Source: Thiobacillus denitrificans (GTDB lineage Bacteria > Pseudomonadota > Gammaproteobacteria > Burkholderiales > Thiobacillaceae). From it: a stretch of DNA of 64,000 nt. The translations under genes were made by a program, and so were the position numbers. Of this stretch, positions 56,968 to 64,000 are shown piece by piece. The notes below the pieces were generated by a model, which saw only the letters and a list, made by a program, of their open reading frames with translations, ran no database searches and was not told the origin of the DNA. Location of the stretch: positions 135,888 to 199,887 of the forward strand of contig NZ_LDUG01000025.1 in NCBI RefSeq assembly GCF_001530125.1. Direction: 5' to 3'. Every line of letters begins with the position of its first letter. Position 1 is the first letter of the stretch.

Positions 56968-58119
56968 TCAAGCCTTCTTCTTGCCGAAGAAATGGTTGTA
57001 CGCCATCTTGTAGTCCACGCTGGTGTCGTTCTGCCAGCGCGCGGCGCGGGCCGCGAAGACGCGCATGGAATCGAGGACTTTCTTGAACGCGGGATTCTCC
57101 GCGCTCTTGGCCGCCATGATCTTGTCCCAGGACTGCAACTGCTTGCGCAGAATGGCATCCGGGGTCTTGTAGAACTTGACGCCCCGCTTGGTGCTCATGT
57201 CGAGGTAGTCCTTGGAATAGCGGTCGATGGCTTTCCAGGACATATCGGCCGATGCGGCCTCGATGGCGTACTTGATGATGGCCTTGTGCTCGGCGTTGAG
57301 CGCGTCGTACTTTTTCTTGTTGAAGAGAATTTCGAACTGTTCGCTCGCCTGGTGGAAGCTTTGCAGCATGCAAACCTTGGCCACGTCCGGGAAGCCGAGC
57401 AGGTTGTCGGAAGACGCATTGTTGAATTCGGCCGCATCGAGCAGGCCGCGATCCAGGGCCGGCACGATCTCGCCGGCCGGCATCGGATTCACCGCGGCGC
57501 CCATGTCCTTGTACATATCGACCGCGAGCCCGACGGTGCGGAACTTGAGGCCCTTCATTTGCTCGACGCTGGTGATGGGCTTCTTGAACCAGCCGAAGGG
57601 CTGGGTCGGCATCGGACCGTAGAGCATGGACACCACGTCCATGTTCATGCTCTTGTAGATTTCAGCCAGCAGTTCCTTGCCGCCGCCGTAGTAGTGCCAG
57701 GCCAGCACCATGTTGGGGTCCATGCCGAAAGCCGGGCCAGAGCCCCACAGCGCCACCGCAGTGTTCTTGCCGTACCAGTAGGCGATCACCCCGTGGCCAC
57801 CGTCCAGGGTGCCCTTGCTGACCGCGTCGAGCAGGTCGAACGCCTTGACCACCGCACCTGCCGGCAGTACCTCGATCTTGAGTTCCTTGCCCGACATGGC
57901 ATTGACCTTGTTGGCGAAGTCCACCGCATATTCATGGAAGATGTCCTTCGCCGGCCAGGTGCTCTGGAAGCGCAGGCTGACCGGCGTTGCTGCCTTCGCG
58001 ATCGAGGGGAAACCAAAGGTTGCCGCGCCGGTCGCGGTGGCGGCGGCTGCGCCAAGAAACTTTCTCCGGCTCAGTTTGGCCTCGGGTTGCGTGGGCGGTT
58101 TGCTGTCTTTCTTGCTCAT
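56968..58119 (-). CDS. dctP: TRAP solute-binding protein, TakP-like
   Basis: This 383-residue protein has a Tat signal with twin Arg at residues 18-19 (KLSRRKFLGAAAATATGAA) and a DctP domain: FQSTWPAKDIFHEYAVDF, TLDGGHGVIAYWYGKNTAVA, GLKFRTVGLAVDMYKDMGAA and GLLDAAEFNNASSDNLLGF. The pattern resembles the TakP/lactate-binding branch that binds 2-oxo or 2-hydroxy monocarboxylates. Import of pyruvate, lactate, glyoxylate or glycolate would feed the downstream glxR-hprA-glcB genes. GGAG precedes ATG 58119. Arg in FRTVG would bind the carboxylate. Confidence 0.88.
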   Translation of the reverse strand: MSKKDSKPPTQPEAKLSRRKFLGAAAATATGAATFGFPSIAKAATPVSLRFQSTWPAKDIFHEYAVDFANKVNAMSGKELKIEVLPAGAVVKAFDLLDAVSKGTLDGGHGVIAYWYGKNTAVALWGSGPAFGMDPNMVLAWHYYGGGKELLAEIYKSMNMDVVSMLYGPMPTQPFGWFKKPITSVEQMKGLKFRTVGLAVDMYKDMGAAVNPMPAGEIVPALDRGLLDAAEFNNASSDNLLGFPDVAKVCMLQSFHQASEQFEILFNKKKYDALNAEHKAIIKYAIEAASADMSWKAIDRYSKDYLDMSTKRGVKFYKTPDAILRKQLQSWDKIMAAKSAENPAFKKVLDSMRVFAARAARWQNDTSVDYKMAYNHFFGKKKA

Positions 58120-58158
58120 GGCTGTCTCCTTTGTTTTGATCGAGGGAAAAGCAGCTTT

Positions 58159-58187
58159 ACATTAGTACAATTTATTTATTGCATCAA
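58159..58187 (-). promoter_or_regulatory. Promoter candidate of the dctP operon
   Basis: On the minus strand TTGATG (58187-58182) and TAATGT (58164-58159) are spaced by 17 bp, about 40 bp before ATG 58119. The surrounding 50 bp are strongly AT-rich against a GC-rich background. No clear operator dyad is seen. Confidence 0.5.
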
Positions 58188-58570
58188 ATTATTAAATTCT
58201 ACTGTTCTATTTTGGCTACAGTGAGGACCGCGTCGGGGGTCGAGTGTGGCCGGCAATCTCAGAAACGCAAAATGAAGGCGCAGCTTGGTCAGCGTGGTTC
58301 AGGCTGAAAGTGGTGGGGTGACAGATGGACAAACTGGTGGTGGGCAGGAAGGTGCTCATCGCCCGCCCGGGGTCTGCCGGGTGAGTTGGGCAGATCACGC
58401 GTCTTGGTGGGCCTTGTGCGCCAGACCAAGCGCTTTTTTGCTGAGTGCGGCCTTTAGGCGGACACGTACAGCAGGTGATTCCCAGAGATTTTTTTCTGGC
58501 GCAATGACGCAAGAACCACACAAAAGAAAGCGGCCTCCGGTGGGAAAACCACGGGAAGCCGCTCGTATTT
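58188..58570. other. 383-bp gap upstream of the dctP promoter
   Basis: I see no supported gene. A frame of about 100 codons on the minus strand (58216-58521) has no known domain. The AT-rich part at 58188-58215 belongs to the dctP promoter. The rest includes GGTGGG-type repeats and the region just 3' of tRNA-Phe, which contains no strong hairpin plus T-run. Confidence 0.45.
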
Positions 58571-58646
58571 TGGTGGCCAGGAGTGGAATCGAACCACCGA
58601 CACGCGGATTTTCAATCCGCTGCTCTACCGACTGAGCTACCTGGCC
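58571..58646 (-). tRNA. tRNA-Phe (GAA)
   Basis: A 76-nt tRNA with encoded CCA. The acceptor stem begins GGCCAGG and ends CCTGGCC-ACCA. The D arm is GCTC-AGTCGGTA-GAGC. The anticodon arm GGATTGAAAATCC has anticodon GAA. The T arm GTCGG-TTCGATTC-C... has the normal GTTCGATTC loop. It is leftward, upstream of the dctP promoter. Confidence 0.95.
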
Positions 58647-58710
58647 AAAAGAGGGCGCAATTTAACCGGTTTGCCCCCTTGCCGTCAAGGAAAAGCCGTG
58701 CTGCGCCAAC

Positions 58711-59010
58711 TCAGCATGCCAATCCATGCAGGCCGCACAGATGGCGTTTGACGATTGCCAGCGAGACCCACAACCAGAACAGCAGGAAGAAGGTGAGAAA
58801 CGGTACGTGGGCGTCGAGGATGAAGCGCGGGGTGATGAAGCGCACGGTGCGCACCGCCGGGCTGGCGACGATGCGCAGCGTGCGGTAGAAAATGTTGTCC
58901 TCGCGATATTTGCCGGCCAGTAGCGCCAGCACACCTTGCCCAAGCAGGGCGAAACCGGCGATCTCGACCAGGGTGCGCAGAATCAAAACCAGCAGGATGT
59001 CGAGCGGCAT
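58711..59010 (-). CDS. Small membrane protein, possibly YggT-like
   Basis: This 99-residue protein has two or three hydrophobic segments (MPLDILLVLILRTLVEIAGF, VPFLTFFLLFWLWVSLAIVK) around YREDNIFYRTLRIVASPAVR and FITPRFI. The latter resembles YggT/Ycf19 family proteins in placing a conserved FITP segment between helices. Family assignment is tentative and function unknown. It is leftward, starting 95 bp from the divergent TPR gene. Confidence 0.6.
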   Translation of the reverse strand: MPLDILLVLILRTLVEIAGFALLGQGVLALLAGKYREDNIFYRTLRIVASPAVRTVRFITPRFILDAHVPFLTFFLLFWLWVSLAIVKRHLCGLHGLAC

Positions 59011-59105
59011 GGCGAGTGTTCCTGAAGCGAATCGATAATTTTAACGCGGCTTGCAAGCTTGGCGCCTGCCCATGACAATGCGGGTTGACTTGAGTGGGTG
59101 TGCAG

Positions 59106-59699
59106 ATGATGGATTATGACCGAGTGCGGCATGGCCTGCGGGGCTTGTTTTTCAATATGCTGGGCCGGACGGAGCGCGCGCTGGCGGCCTATCACGACAG
59201 CCATCGGGCAGATCCCACCCATGTCGCGACGCTGCGTACGCTGGCCTGGCTGGAGGCGAAGCAGGAGCGCTGGGCGGCGGCGGAAGCCTGGTTTGAGCGC
59301 GTGATCGAGATCGAGCCGGACGATGCCCCCACCTGGTTCAACCTCGGCTATGTGCGTGACAGGGGCGGCATGGACGAGGCGGCGATCGCGGCCATGCAGC
59401 GGGCGACCGAGTTGAATCCGAGTAACGATCGCGCCTGGTACGGGCTGGGGATGCTGCATGCGCGGCATGGCCGCCATGCCGCCGCGGCGGCGGCGCTGAC
59501 CGAGGCCGGCCGGCTGCAGCCGATGAACGGGCTGGCCTGGTATGCGCTGGGGATGGCCTGGCAGCATTGCAACGAGCCGGACAAGGTGGCGGCGGTGATC
59601 GAGCACACGCTGACGCACGACCCGCAGACTGCGCAGCGGTTGATTCGCGATACCGGGCGCAGCGACTATATGCATCGGCTGGGTTCAATGCAGCTGTAG
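59106..59699 (+). CDS. Tetratricopeptide repeat protein
   Basis: This 197-residue protein is almost entirely TPR helices: units at about residues 10-43 (GLFFNMLGRTERALAAYHDS), 44-77, 78-111 (PTWFNLGYVRDRGGMDEAAI), 112-145 (RAWYGLGMLHARHGRHAAAA) and 146-179. It has no signal peptide and is likely a protein-protein scaffold. ATG 59106 (or 59109) is chosen over the GTG at 59094. A terminator follows the stop. Confidence 0.78.
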   Translation: MMDYDRVRHGLRGLFFNMLGRTERALAAYHDSHRADPTHVATLRTLAWLEAKQERWAAAEAWFERVIEIEPDDAPTWFNLGYVRDRGGMDEAAIAAMQRATELNPSNDRAWYGLGMLHARHGRHAAAAAALTEAGRLQPMNGLAWYALGMAWQHCNEPDKVAAVIEHTLTHDPQTAQRLIRDTGRSDYMHRLGSMQL

Positions 59700-59757
59700 G
59701 GCTCAGCCGTGACCGATCGCGCCCGGATGAATGATCCGGGATTGAACATCCAGGCGT

Positions 59758-59789
59758 AAAAAAGCCAGCCTCACGAGGCTGGCTTTTTT
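59758..59789. terminator. Bidirectional terminator between convergent genes
   Basis: GCCAGCCT (59764-59771) and AGGCTGGC (59776-59783) pair around CACG, with six A before and six T after. It serves both the TPR gene and the convergent symporter gene. Confidence 0.9.
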
Positions 59790-59822
59790 GTTGCGCGCCC
59801 GGGGGCGCGCTGGGTGCAGCGA

Positions 59823-61934
59823 TCAGGTTGCGCGGGTGTCGATGTCGCCCGCCAGGTTCGGATAGCGCACGTGATCGACCAGTTGCTGGATTTCCAGGCT
59901 GGGCGCACGCGAGAGCAGCGAGCCGATGATGACGCCGATGAAGCCGATCGGCATGCCGAACACGCCGGCGGCGATCGGCTTGATGGCGAACCACTCGTTG
60001 GCGGCCACGCCGCCGAAGAACGGGTAAGTGATGACCATGTAGTACATGCACACAGCCAAACCGGCCAGCATGCCGATGACCGCGCCGAGGTAGTTGGCGC
60101 GCTTCCAGAACACGCCGAGCACCAGCGCCGGGAAGAACGCCGAGGCTGCCAGCGAGAACGCGGCGCCGACCAGGAACAGGATGTCACCCGGCTTCAGCGA
60201 GGCGGTGTACGCGGCGAAGATGGCGACCACCAGCAGCAGGCTCCTGGAGATGGCCAGGCGACGGATGGTCGAGGCCTTCGGGTCGATCATCTTGTAGTAG
60301 ACGTCGTGCGACAGCGCGTTGGCGATGGTCAGCAGCAGGCCGTCTGCGGTCGACAGCGCAGCCGCCAGACCGCCTGCCGCCACCATGCCCGAGATCACGT
60401 AGGGCAGGCCGGCGATCTCCGGTGTGGCCAGCACGATGAGGTCGCCGCCGATGGTGATCTCGGCGAGTTGCACGATGCCGTCCAGGTTGATGTCGACGAT
60501 CTTCATCAGGGTCGCATCCACCGCCTGCCAGTTCGCCACCCACGCCGGCAGCGAAGTGAATGGCAAGCCGACCAGGTTGTTGTAGACCTCGAACTTGACC
60601 AGCACCGCCAGTGCAGGCGCGGTGAAGTACAGCAGGAAGATGAACAGCAGCGACCAGAACACCGATTTGCGCGCTTCACGCACCGACGGCGTAGTGTAGT
60701 AGCGCATCAGGATGTGCGGCAGCGAAGCGGTGCCGACCATCAGGCACAGCACCAGTGCGATGAAGTTGCGGCGCTTGATGTTGGAAGCCTCCTGATCTGC
60801 GGCTTGCGCGGCGGCGATTTCCGCTGCGCTGGCGTCGGGATTGCTCCTCAGCAGATCCGACTCCGCGCCCTTGCCGGCAAACGGGGTGGCATGGGCTGCG
60901 ACCGGACCGGTCTTGGCCTTGGCGCCGTCGGCCGATTTCTTCCACTGCGCCTTCAGCGCGTCGGGGGTGGCAGGGAAGTCGGCGGGACTGCCGGCTTCCG
61001 TGCGCTGGGCTTCGAGGAAGGCGTCGCCATTGCCGGTGGCCACGGCTTCGTCCAGCGCCGCGATGTTGGCTTCGAACGAATCCTGCTGCGCCTTGAATGC
61101 CGCACGCGCCGAGGCTTCGGCTGCGCCCTTGGCGGTATCGGCGTTGTTGAACTCGTTTTCCAACTGCGTCACCTGCTGCAGCACCTGGCCGTAGACGACC
61201 TGCGGAACCGGGTTGCCGGTGTGAACCACCGACAGCCACACCACCGGAATCATGTAGGCGATGATGAGGATGATGTACTGCGCCACCTGGGTCCAGGTCA
61301 CCGCGCGCATGCCGCCGAGGAAGGAGCACACCAGGATGCCGGCCAGACCGACGAATACGCCGATCTGGAATTCCAGGCCGGTGAGACGGGCGGTGATGAT
61401 GCCGACGCCGTAGATCTGCGCCACCACGTAAGTGAAGGAGCAAATGATGGCTGCGATCACCCCGATGGCGCGCGGCAGGTTGCCGCCGTAGCGCGAGGCG
61501 AGGAAGTCCGGAATGGTGAACTGGCCGAACTTGCGCAGGTAGGGCGCGAGGAACAGCGCCACCAGCACGTAGCCGCCGGTCCAGCCCATGACGAAGGCGA
61601 GGCCGTCAAAGCCGGCCAGGTACAGGGTGCCTGCCATGCCGATGAAGGACGCGGCCGACATCCAGTCGGCGCCGGTTGCCATGCCGTTGAACAGGGCGGG
61701 TACACGGCGGCCGGCGACGTAGTACTCCGACACATCGGCGGTTCTCGACATGATGCCGATGCCGGCATACAGCGAGATGGTGGCGGCGAGGAAAATGTAG
61801 CCGATCCATCTGGGGGGAAGGCCCATCTGCTCCAGTATCGCAAGCACGATGACAAAGGCGATGAAGCCGCCGGTGTAGAAGGTGTAGTACTTTTTGAGCT
61901 GCTGGAAGAACTGGCTCTGGGTCTGTGTGGTCAT
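59823..61934 (-). CDS. Sodium/solute symporter family protein (ActP-like, VC_2705 type)
   Basis: This 703-residue symporter has the SSF core: SEYYVAGRRVPALFNGMATG, ADWMSAASFIGMAGTLYLAG, and GLAAALSTADGLLLTIANAL in the LeuT-like half. An inserted soluble segment at about residues 260-390 is rich in Ala, Glu, Lys (TAKGAAEASARAAFKAQQDS). Such a large loop is common in the VC_2705 subfamily, which pairs with DUF4212. Substrate is probably acetate, lactate or another monocarboxylate. ATG 61934 (MTTQTQSQF) is one base after the DUF4212 stop. Confidence 0.88.
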   Translation of the reverse strand: MTTQTQSQFFQQLKKYYTFYTGGFIAFVIVLAILEQMGLPPRWIGYIFLAATISLYAGIGIMSRTADVSEYYVAGRRVPALFNGMATGADWMSAASFIGMAGTLYLAGFDGLAFVMGWTGGYVLVALFLAPYLRKFGQFTIPDFLASRYGGNLPRAIGVIAAIICSFTYVVAQIYGVGIITARLTGLEFQIGVFVGLAGILVCSFLGGMRAVTWTQVAQYIILIIAYMIPVVWLSVVHTGNPVPQVVYGQVLQQVTQLENEFNNADTAKGAAEASARAAFKAQQDSFEANIAALDEAVATGNGDAFLEAQRTEAGSPADFPATPDALKAQWKKSADGAKAKTGPVAAHATPFAGKGAESDLLRSNPDASAAEIAAAQAADQEASNIKRRNFIALVLCLMVGTASLPHILMRYYTTPSVREARKSVFWSLLFIFLLYFTAPALAVLVKFEVYNNLVGLPFTSLPAWVANWQAVDATLMKIVDINLDGIVQLAEITIGGDLIVLATPEIAGLPYVISGMVAAGGLAAALSTADGLLLTIANALSHDVYYKMIDPKASTIRRLAISRSLLLVVAIFAAYTASLKPGDILFLVGAAFSLAASAFFPALVLGVFWKRANYLGAVIGMLAGLAVCMYYMVITYPFFGGVAANEWFAIKPIAAGVFGMPIGFIGVIIGSLLSRAPSLEIQQLVDHVRYPNLAGDIDTRAT

Positions 61935-61935
61935 G

Positions 61936-62199
61936 TTATTCCTCCCCCTCTTGTACGCCGTATTCATTGTCCAGCTGGTCCATGCGACGGGCGTAGAACC
62001 AGATGATCAGGACATAAATGATCAGGGAACCCTGGGCGGCCATGTAGAAGGCGAAGGGGAAGCCCATGATGACGATTTCATTGAGCTGGGGGGCAAAGTA
62101 GATGACGACGAACGTCACCACGAACCAGATGGCTAACAGGACTGCGGTGATCCGCAGATTCTTGCGCCAGTACTCCTGATGTCTCTCCGACAATTGCAT
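61936..62199 (-). CDS. DUF4212 symporter partner protein
   Basis: This 87-residue protein has two membrane helices (RITAVLLAIWFVVTFVVIYF and GFPFAFYMAAQGSLIIYVLI) followed by WFYARRMDQLDNEYGVQEGE. This is the classic small subunit (TIGR03647 type) encoded before the VC_2705-type SSF symporter. AGGAG precedes the start. The pair is likely a two-component monocarboxylate importer. Confidence 0.92.
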   Translation of the reverse strand: MQLSERHQEYWRKNLRITAVLLAIWFVVTFVVIYFAPQLNEIVIMGFPFAFYMAAQGSLIIYVLIIWFYARRMDQLDNEYGVQEGEE

Positions 62200-62306
62200 G
62201 GCAACTCCTCCGTGAGCATGAGTGGGGAACGCGCTTTATTAATAGAAGTCGCGCGTGCGCGGAGTGTAAGGACTTGTTATGCGGCCGACAAACAGATTAG
62301 TAGGCG

Positions 62307-63002
62307 CTAATGTGCTGATAGCCAGCGCCGGCCGCGCAGCAGGCCGCGCAGTTGCTGCGCGGTGGTGATCTCGTCGCGCTGCGCCGCCTGCAGCAGCACC
62401 AGCCACAACTCGGCGGTGGCGTAGGCGTCGGCCAATGCGCCGTGGCGCGCGTACACCGCAATGCCGAAATGCGCCAGCCAGTCGTCGAGGTGGCGGCAGT
62501 GCGGCGCGGCATCGGGGAACAGCAGCGGCGCGACTACCGCCGCGTCGAACCACGGTGAGGCGATCGTCAGGCGCAATTGCTCGCGCACCGCGCGCTGCAA
62601 CACCGTCTGGTCGAATGCCGCGTGGAAGGCGACCAGCGGCGCGCCCTGGGTGAATTCCAGCCAGGACAGCAATGCCTCGTGCGGCGCCTGCCCTGCGCGC
62701 TGTTCGCTGCCGCTGATGCCGTGGATCAGGATGTTGGCGGCAGCGGTCGATTGCGCCTGCGTGAGCCCGACTTCCAGGCTGGCATCGAGTGCGATGTGGC
62801 CGTGTTCGATCGCCACCGCGCCGATCGCCAGCAGCGGATCGCGCTGCGCGTTGAGTCCGCCGGTTTCCACGTCGACCACGCACCAGCGCATGTCGGCAAG
62901 CGGCAGATTGAGGTCGATCTTTTGGCGCCCCAGCGCTGCGCGCCGCGCGCTGCTGGTGGCGTCCAGGGCGGGCAGTGAGTGTTTTGTAAACGGCCAGATC
63001 AC
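62307..63002 (-). CDS. DnaQ-like 3'-5' exonuclease
   Basis: This 231-residue protein has the DEDD exonuclease motifs: VVDVETGGLN (Exo I, Asp-Glu), LVAFHAAFDQTVLQ (Exo II, Asp) and HGALADAYATAELWL (Exo III, His/Asp). It resembles the epsilon-like exonucleases encoded next to CBS/DUF294 proteins. Its start overlaps the DUF294 stop by four bases, so it is the second gene of that unit. It could trim DNA or degrade nucleotides or RNA; replication is not implied. Confidence 0.85.
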   Translation of the reverse strand: MIWPFTKHSLPALDATSSARRAALGRQKIDLNLPLADMRWCVVDVETGGLNAQRDPLLAIGAVAIEHGHIALDASLEVGLTQAQSTAAANILIHGISGSEQRAGQAPHEALLSWLEFTQGAPLVAFHAAFDQTVLQRAVREQLRLTIASPWFDAAVVAPLLFPDAAPHCRHLDDWLAHFGIAVYARHGALADAYATAELWLVLLQAAQRDEITTAQQLRGLLRGRRWLSAH

Positions 63003-64000
63003 AGCTGGTAATCCAGCGCCAGCCGCGCCTGCACCTTGCGCGCCTGGCGCAGGGCTTCCTTCAGGATGCGGCGGTCGAGCGGGTTCAGCGTGTCGGGGTC
63101 GAGATGGTTGTCGGGCGTGATGCCGGTGCGCTGCTGCTCATGCTGATGGCGCAGCCGCAGCAGTTGCAGAAAGTGGAACGCGCGGTTCCAGTCGGCCAGT
63201 TCGGCATCGGGAATATGCAACGCATGCGCGGCTGCGCGCAGCCGCTTGGCGGTGTTGGTCTGCGGGCTGCCGGCCGCCAGCGCAAAAATGCGCGCCGCAT
63301 CGACAAACGGCGTGGCACCATTGAGCTTGAGATCGATGGTGTGCGGGTGGGCATTGTCGTCCGACAGCACGAAGTCGCGCACCAGTCCCAACGGCGGGCG
63401 GTTGCGCAGGGCGTTGCCCGCCATCTGGTGCAGAAAGCGCGGATTCTTCTGCGCGGCGCGGTTGAGCCAGGCGCGCAGGTCGAGCGCCAGCGCGGCATCG
63501 CCGGTGAGCGGACGAAAGTCGAAAAAAATGCTGGCGTGCAGCAGCGCTTCGGGGCTGCCGTGATCGATCCACTGGGTGAACTGCTGCTGCCAGTCAGCCG
63601 CCGACAGGCACCATTTCGGATTGCTGGCCATGATGTCGCCGCGGCACAGCGGAAATCCGCAGGTGTCGAGCCGGTTATTCACGCGCAGCGCAAACGCCAG
63701 CAGCGCATCGCGCTGGGCGTCGTTCGCCTCGGCAAAGATCAGCGCATTGTCCTGGTCGGTGGCGAGCGTCTGTTCCATGCGGCCTTCCGACCCCAGCGCC
63801 AGCCAGCACCAGCGCAGCCCGACGAGCGCATCATCGGCCTCGCATTCCAGCGCGATGACGCGCTCGGTGAGGCGGTCGTTGAGGCTGGAAATGATCGCGG
63901 TGAGGTTTTCCGCGTCCATCCCCTGCGCCAGCAGGCTGTGCGCCAGGTCGCCGATATCGAGTGCCAGCGCGGGCAGGCGGCTGGGGTCTTCGCTGCGCGC
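62999..64000 (-). CDS. DUF294 nucleotidyltransferase-like protein, 5' end beyond the window
   Basis: The visible 333 residues contain a GlnD-like nucleotidyltransferase region (WLALGSEGRMEQTLATDQDN, with the GS and Asp motif) and a DUF294_C domain (NPKWCLSAADWQQQFTQWID, then HASIFFDFRPLTGDAALALD). They end VQARLALDYQL. Full family proteins carry an N-terminal cyclic nucleotide-binding and CBS pair, which would lie past 64000. The open frame runs to the edge. Overlap with the exonuclease gene marks the operon. Likely cytoplasmic, signal-linked nucleotidyl transfer. Confidence 0.85.
   Translation of the reverse strand, partial: ARSEDPSRLPALALDIGDLAHSLLAQGMDAENLTAIISSLNDRLTERVIALECEADDALVGLRWCWLALGSEGRMEQTLATDQDNALIFAEANDAQRDALLAFALRVNNRLDTCGFPLCRGDIMASNPKWCLSAADWQQQFTQWIDHGSPEALLHASIFFDFRPLTGDAALALDLRAWLNRAAQKNPRFLHQMAGNALRNRPPLGLVRDFVLSDDNAHPHTIDLKLNGATPFVDAARIFALAAGSPQTNTAKRLRAAAHALHIPDAELADWNRAFHFLQLLRLRHQHEQQRTGITPDNHLDPDTLNPLDRRILKEALRQARKVQARLALDYQL

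Noticed and set aside
58216-58521. 101-codon minus-strand frame near tRNA-Phe
   Set aside because: No recognisable domain, poor start context; likely chance in the gap upstream of dctP.
1-64000. CRISPR array, rRNA operon or prophage
   Set aside because: No regularly spaced direct repeats, no rRNA-like blocks and no phage structural genes were found; the repeats seen are isolated inverted elements.

Overview
The window reads as a GC-rich betaproteobacterial chromosome segment. Gene content suggests a respiratory, probably autotrophic or mixotrophic organism of the Thiobacillus/Nitrosomonadales type: a glycolate-glyoxylate salvage gene set, a DsrE-like periplasmic protein, a rhodanese/metallo-beta-lactamase fusion, class II ribonucleotide reductase and heavy-metal RND efflux. 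The genus is a guess from gene content and style, not from a marker gene. No rRNA, CRISPR array, prophage or plasmid replication gene is visible; the only tRNA is tRNA-Phe(GAA).

Layout. 1-8.2 kb: a repeat-rich start, then a metal-efflux operon (czcI-like, czcB, czcA, DUF3240, czcC, HupE/UreJ-like, membrane-anchored protein), followed by a 233-bp MITE-like element and an EamA exporter with a very His-rich tail. 9.7-10.2 kb: a truncated IS30 transposase broken by a 216-bp imperfect palindrome. 10.2-18.7 kb: a leftward set (phosphoketolase/transketolase-like ThDP enzyme, DUF1537 kinase, glcD, glcE, glcF) divergent from an iclR gene, with a cluster of TTTCA/TGAAA palindromes between them. 18.7-31.2 kb: housekeeping and hypothetical genes, including an AI-2E-type permease, a GcvR-like ACT protein, CbiX, DUF502, an EAL-HDOD protein, a patatin pseudogene, nrdJ, srkA carrying a 54-bp in-frame insertion, an AbrB/PIN toxin-antitoxin pair, HIT, and an HNH enzyme of the phosphorothioate-DNA restriction type. 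31.4-45.3 kb: an NAGGN-type amidotransferase, lytic transglycosylase, small proteins, two MBL-fold enzymes, ureohydrolase plus gabD, yceI, a coupled AEC transporter/glxR/truncated dehydrogenase set, and pbpG. 45.4-49.7 kb: an HDOD-like histidine kinase next to a receiver-PAS-GGDEF-EAL protein. 49.7-58.1 kb: a leftward operon dctP, dctQ, dctM, glxR, hprA, glcB, interrupted between hprA and glcB by a second copy of the MITE. 58.6-64 kb: tRNA-Phe, a TPR protein, a Na+/solute symporter with its DUF4212 partner, a DnaQ-like exonuclease and a partial DUF294 protein.

How the genes fit together. Two separated blocks handle C2/C3 acids. GlcDEF would oxidise glycolate to glyoxylate; malate synthase G would condense glyoxylate with acetyl-CoA; two tartronate-semialdehyde-reductase paralogues and a hydroxypyruvate-reductase-like enzyme would work the glycerate branch; a TakP-like TRAP system would import an organic acid. 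The least conventional part is the IclR-linked ThDP enzyme and DUF1537 kinase upstream of glcDEF, whose substrates cannot be read from sequence. The window also carries several classes of short mobile or repeated DNA: two MITE copies, the palindrome in the IS30 remnant, a 54-bp insertion in srkA, and several hairpin repeat families. These are the most interesting non-coding features.
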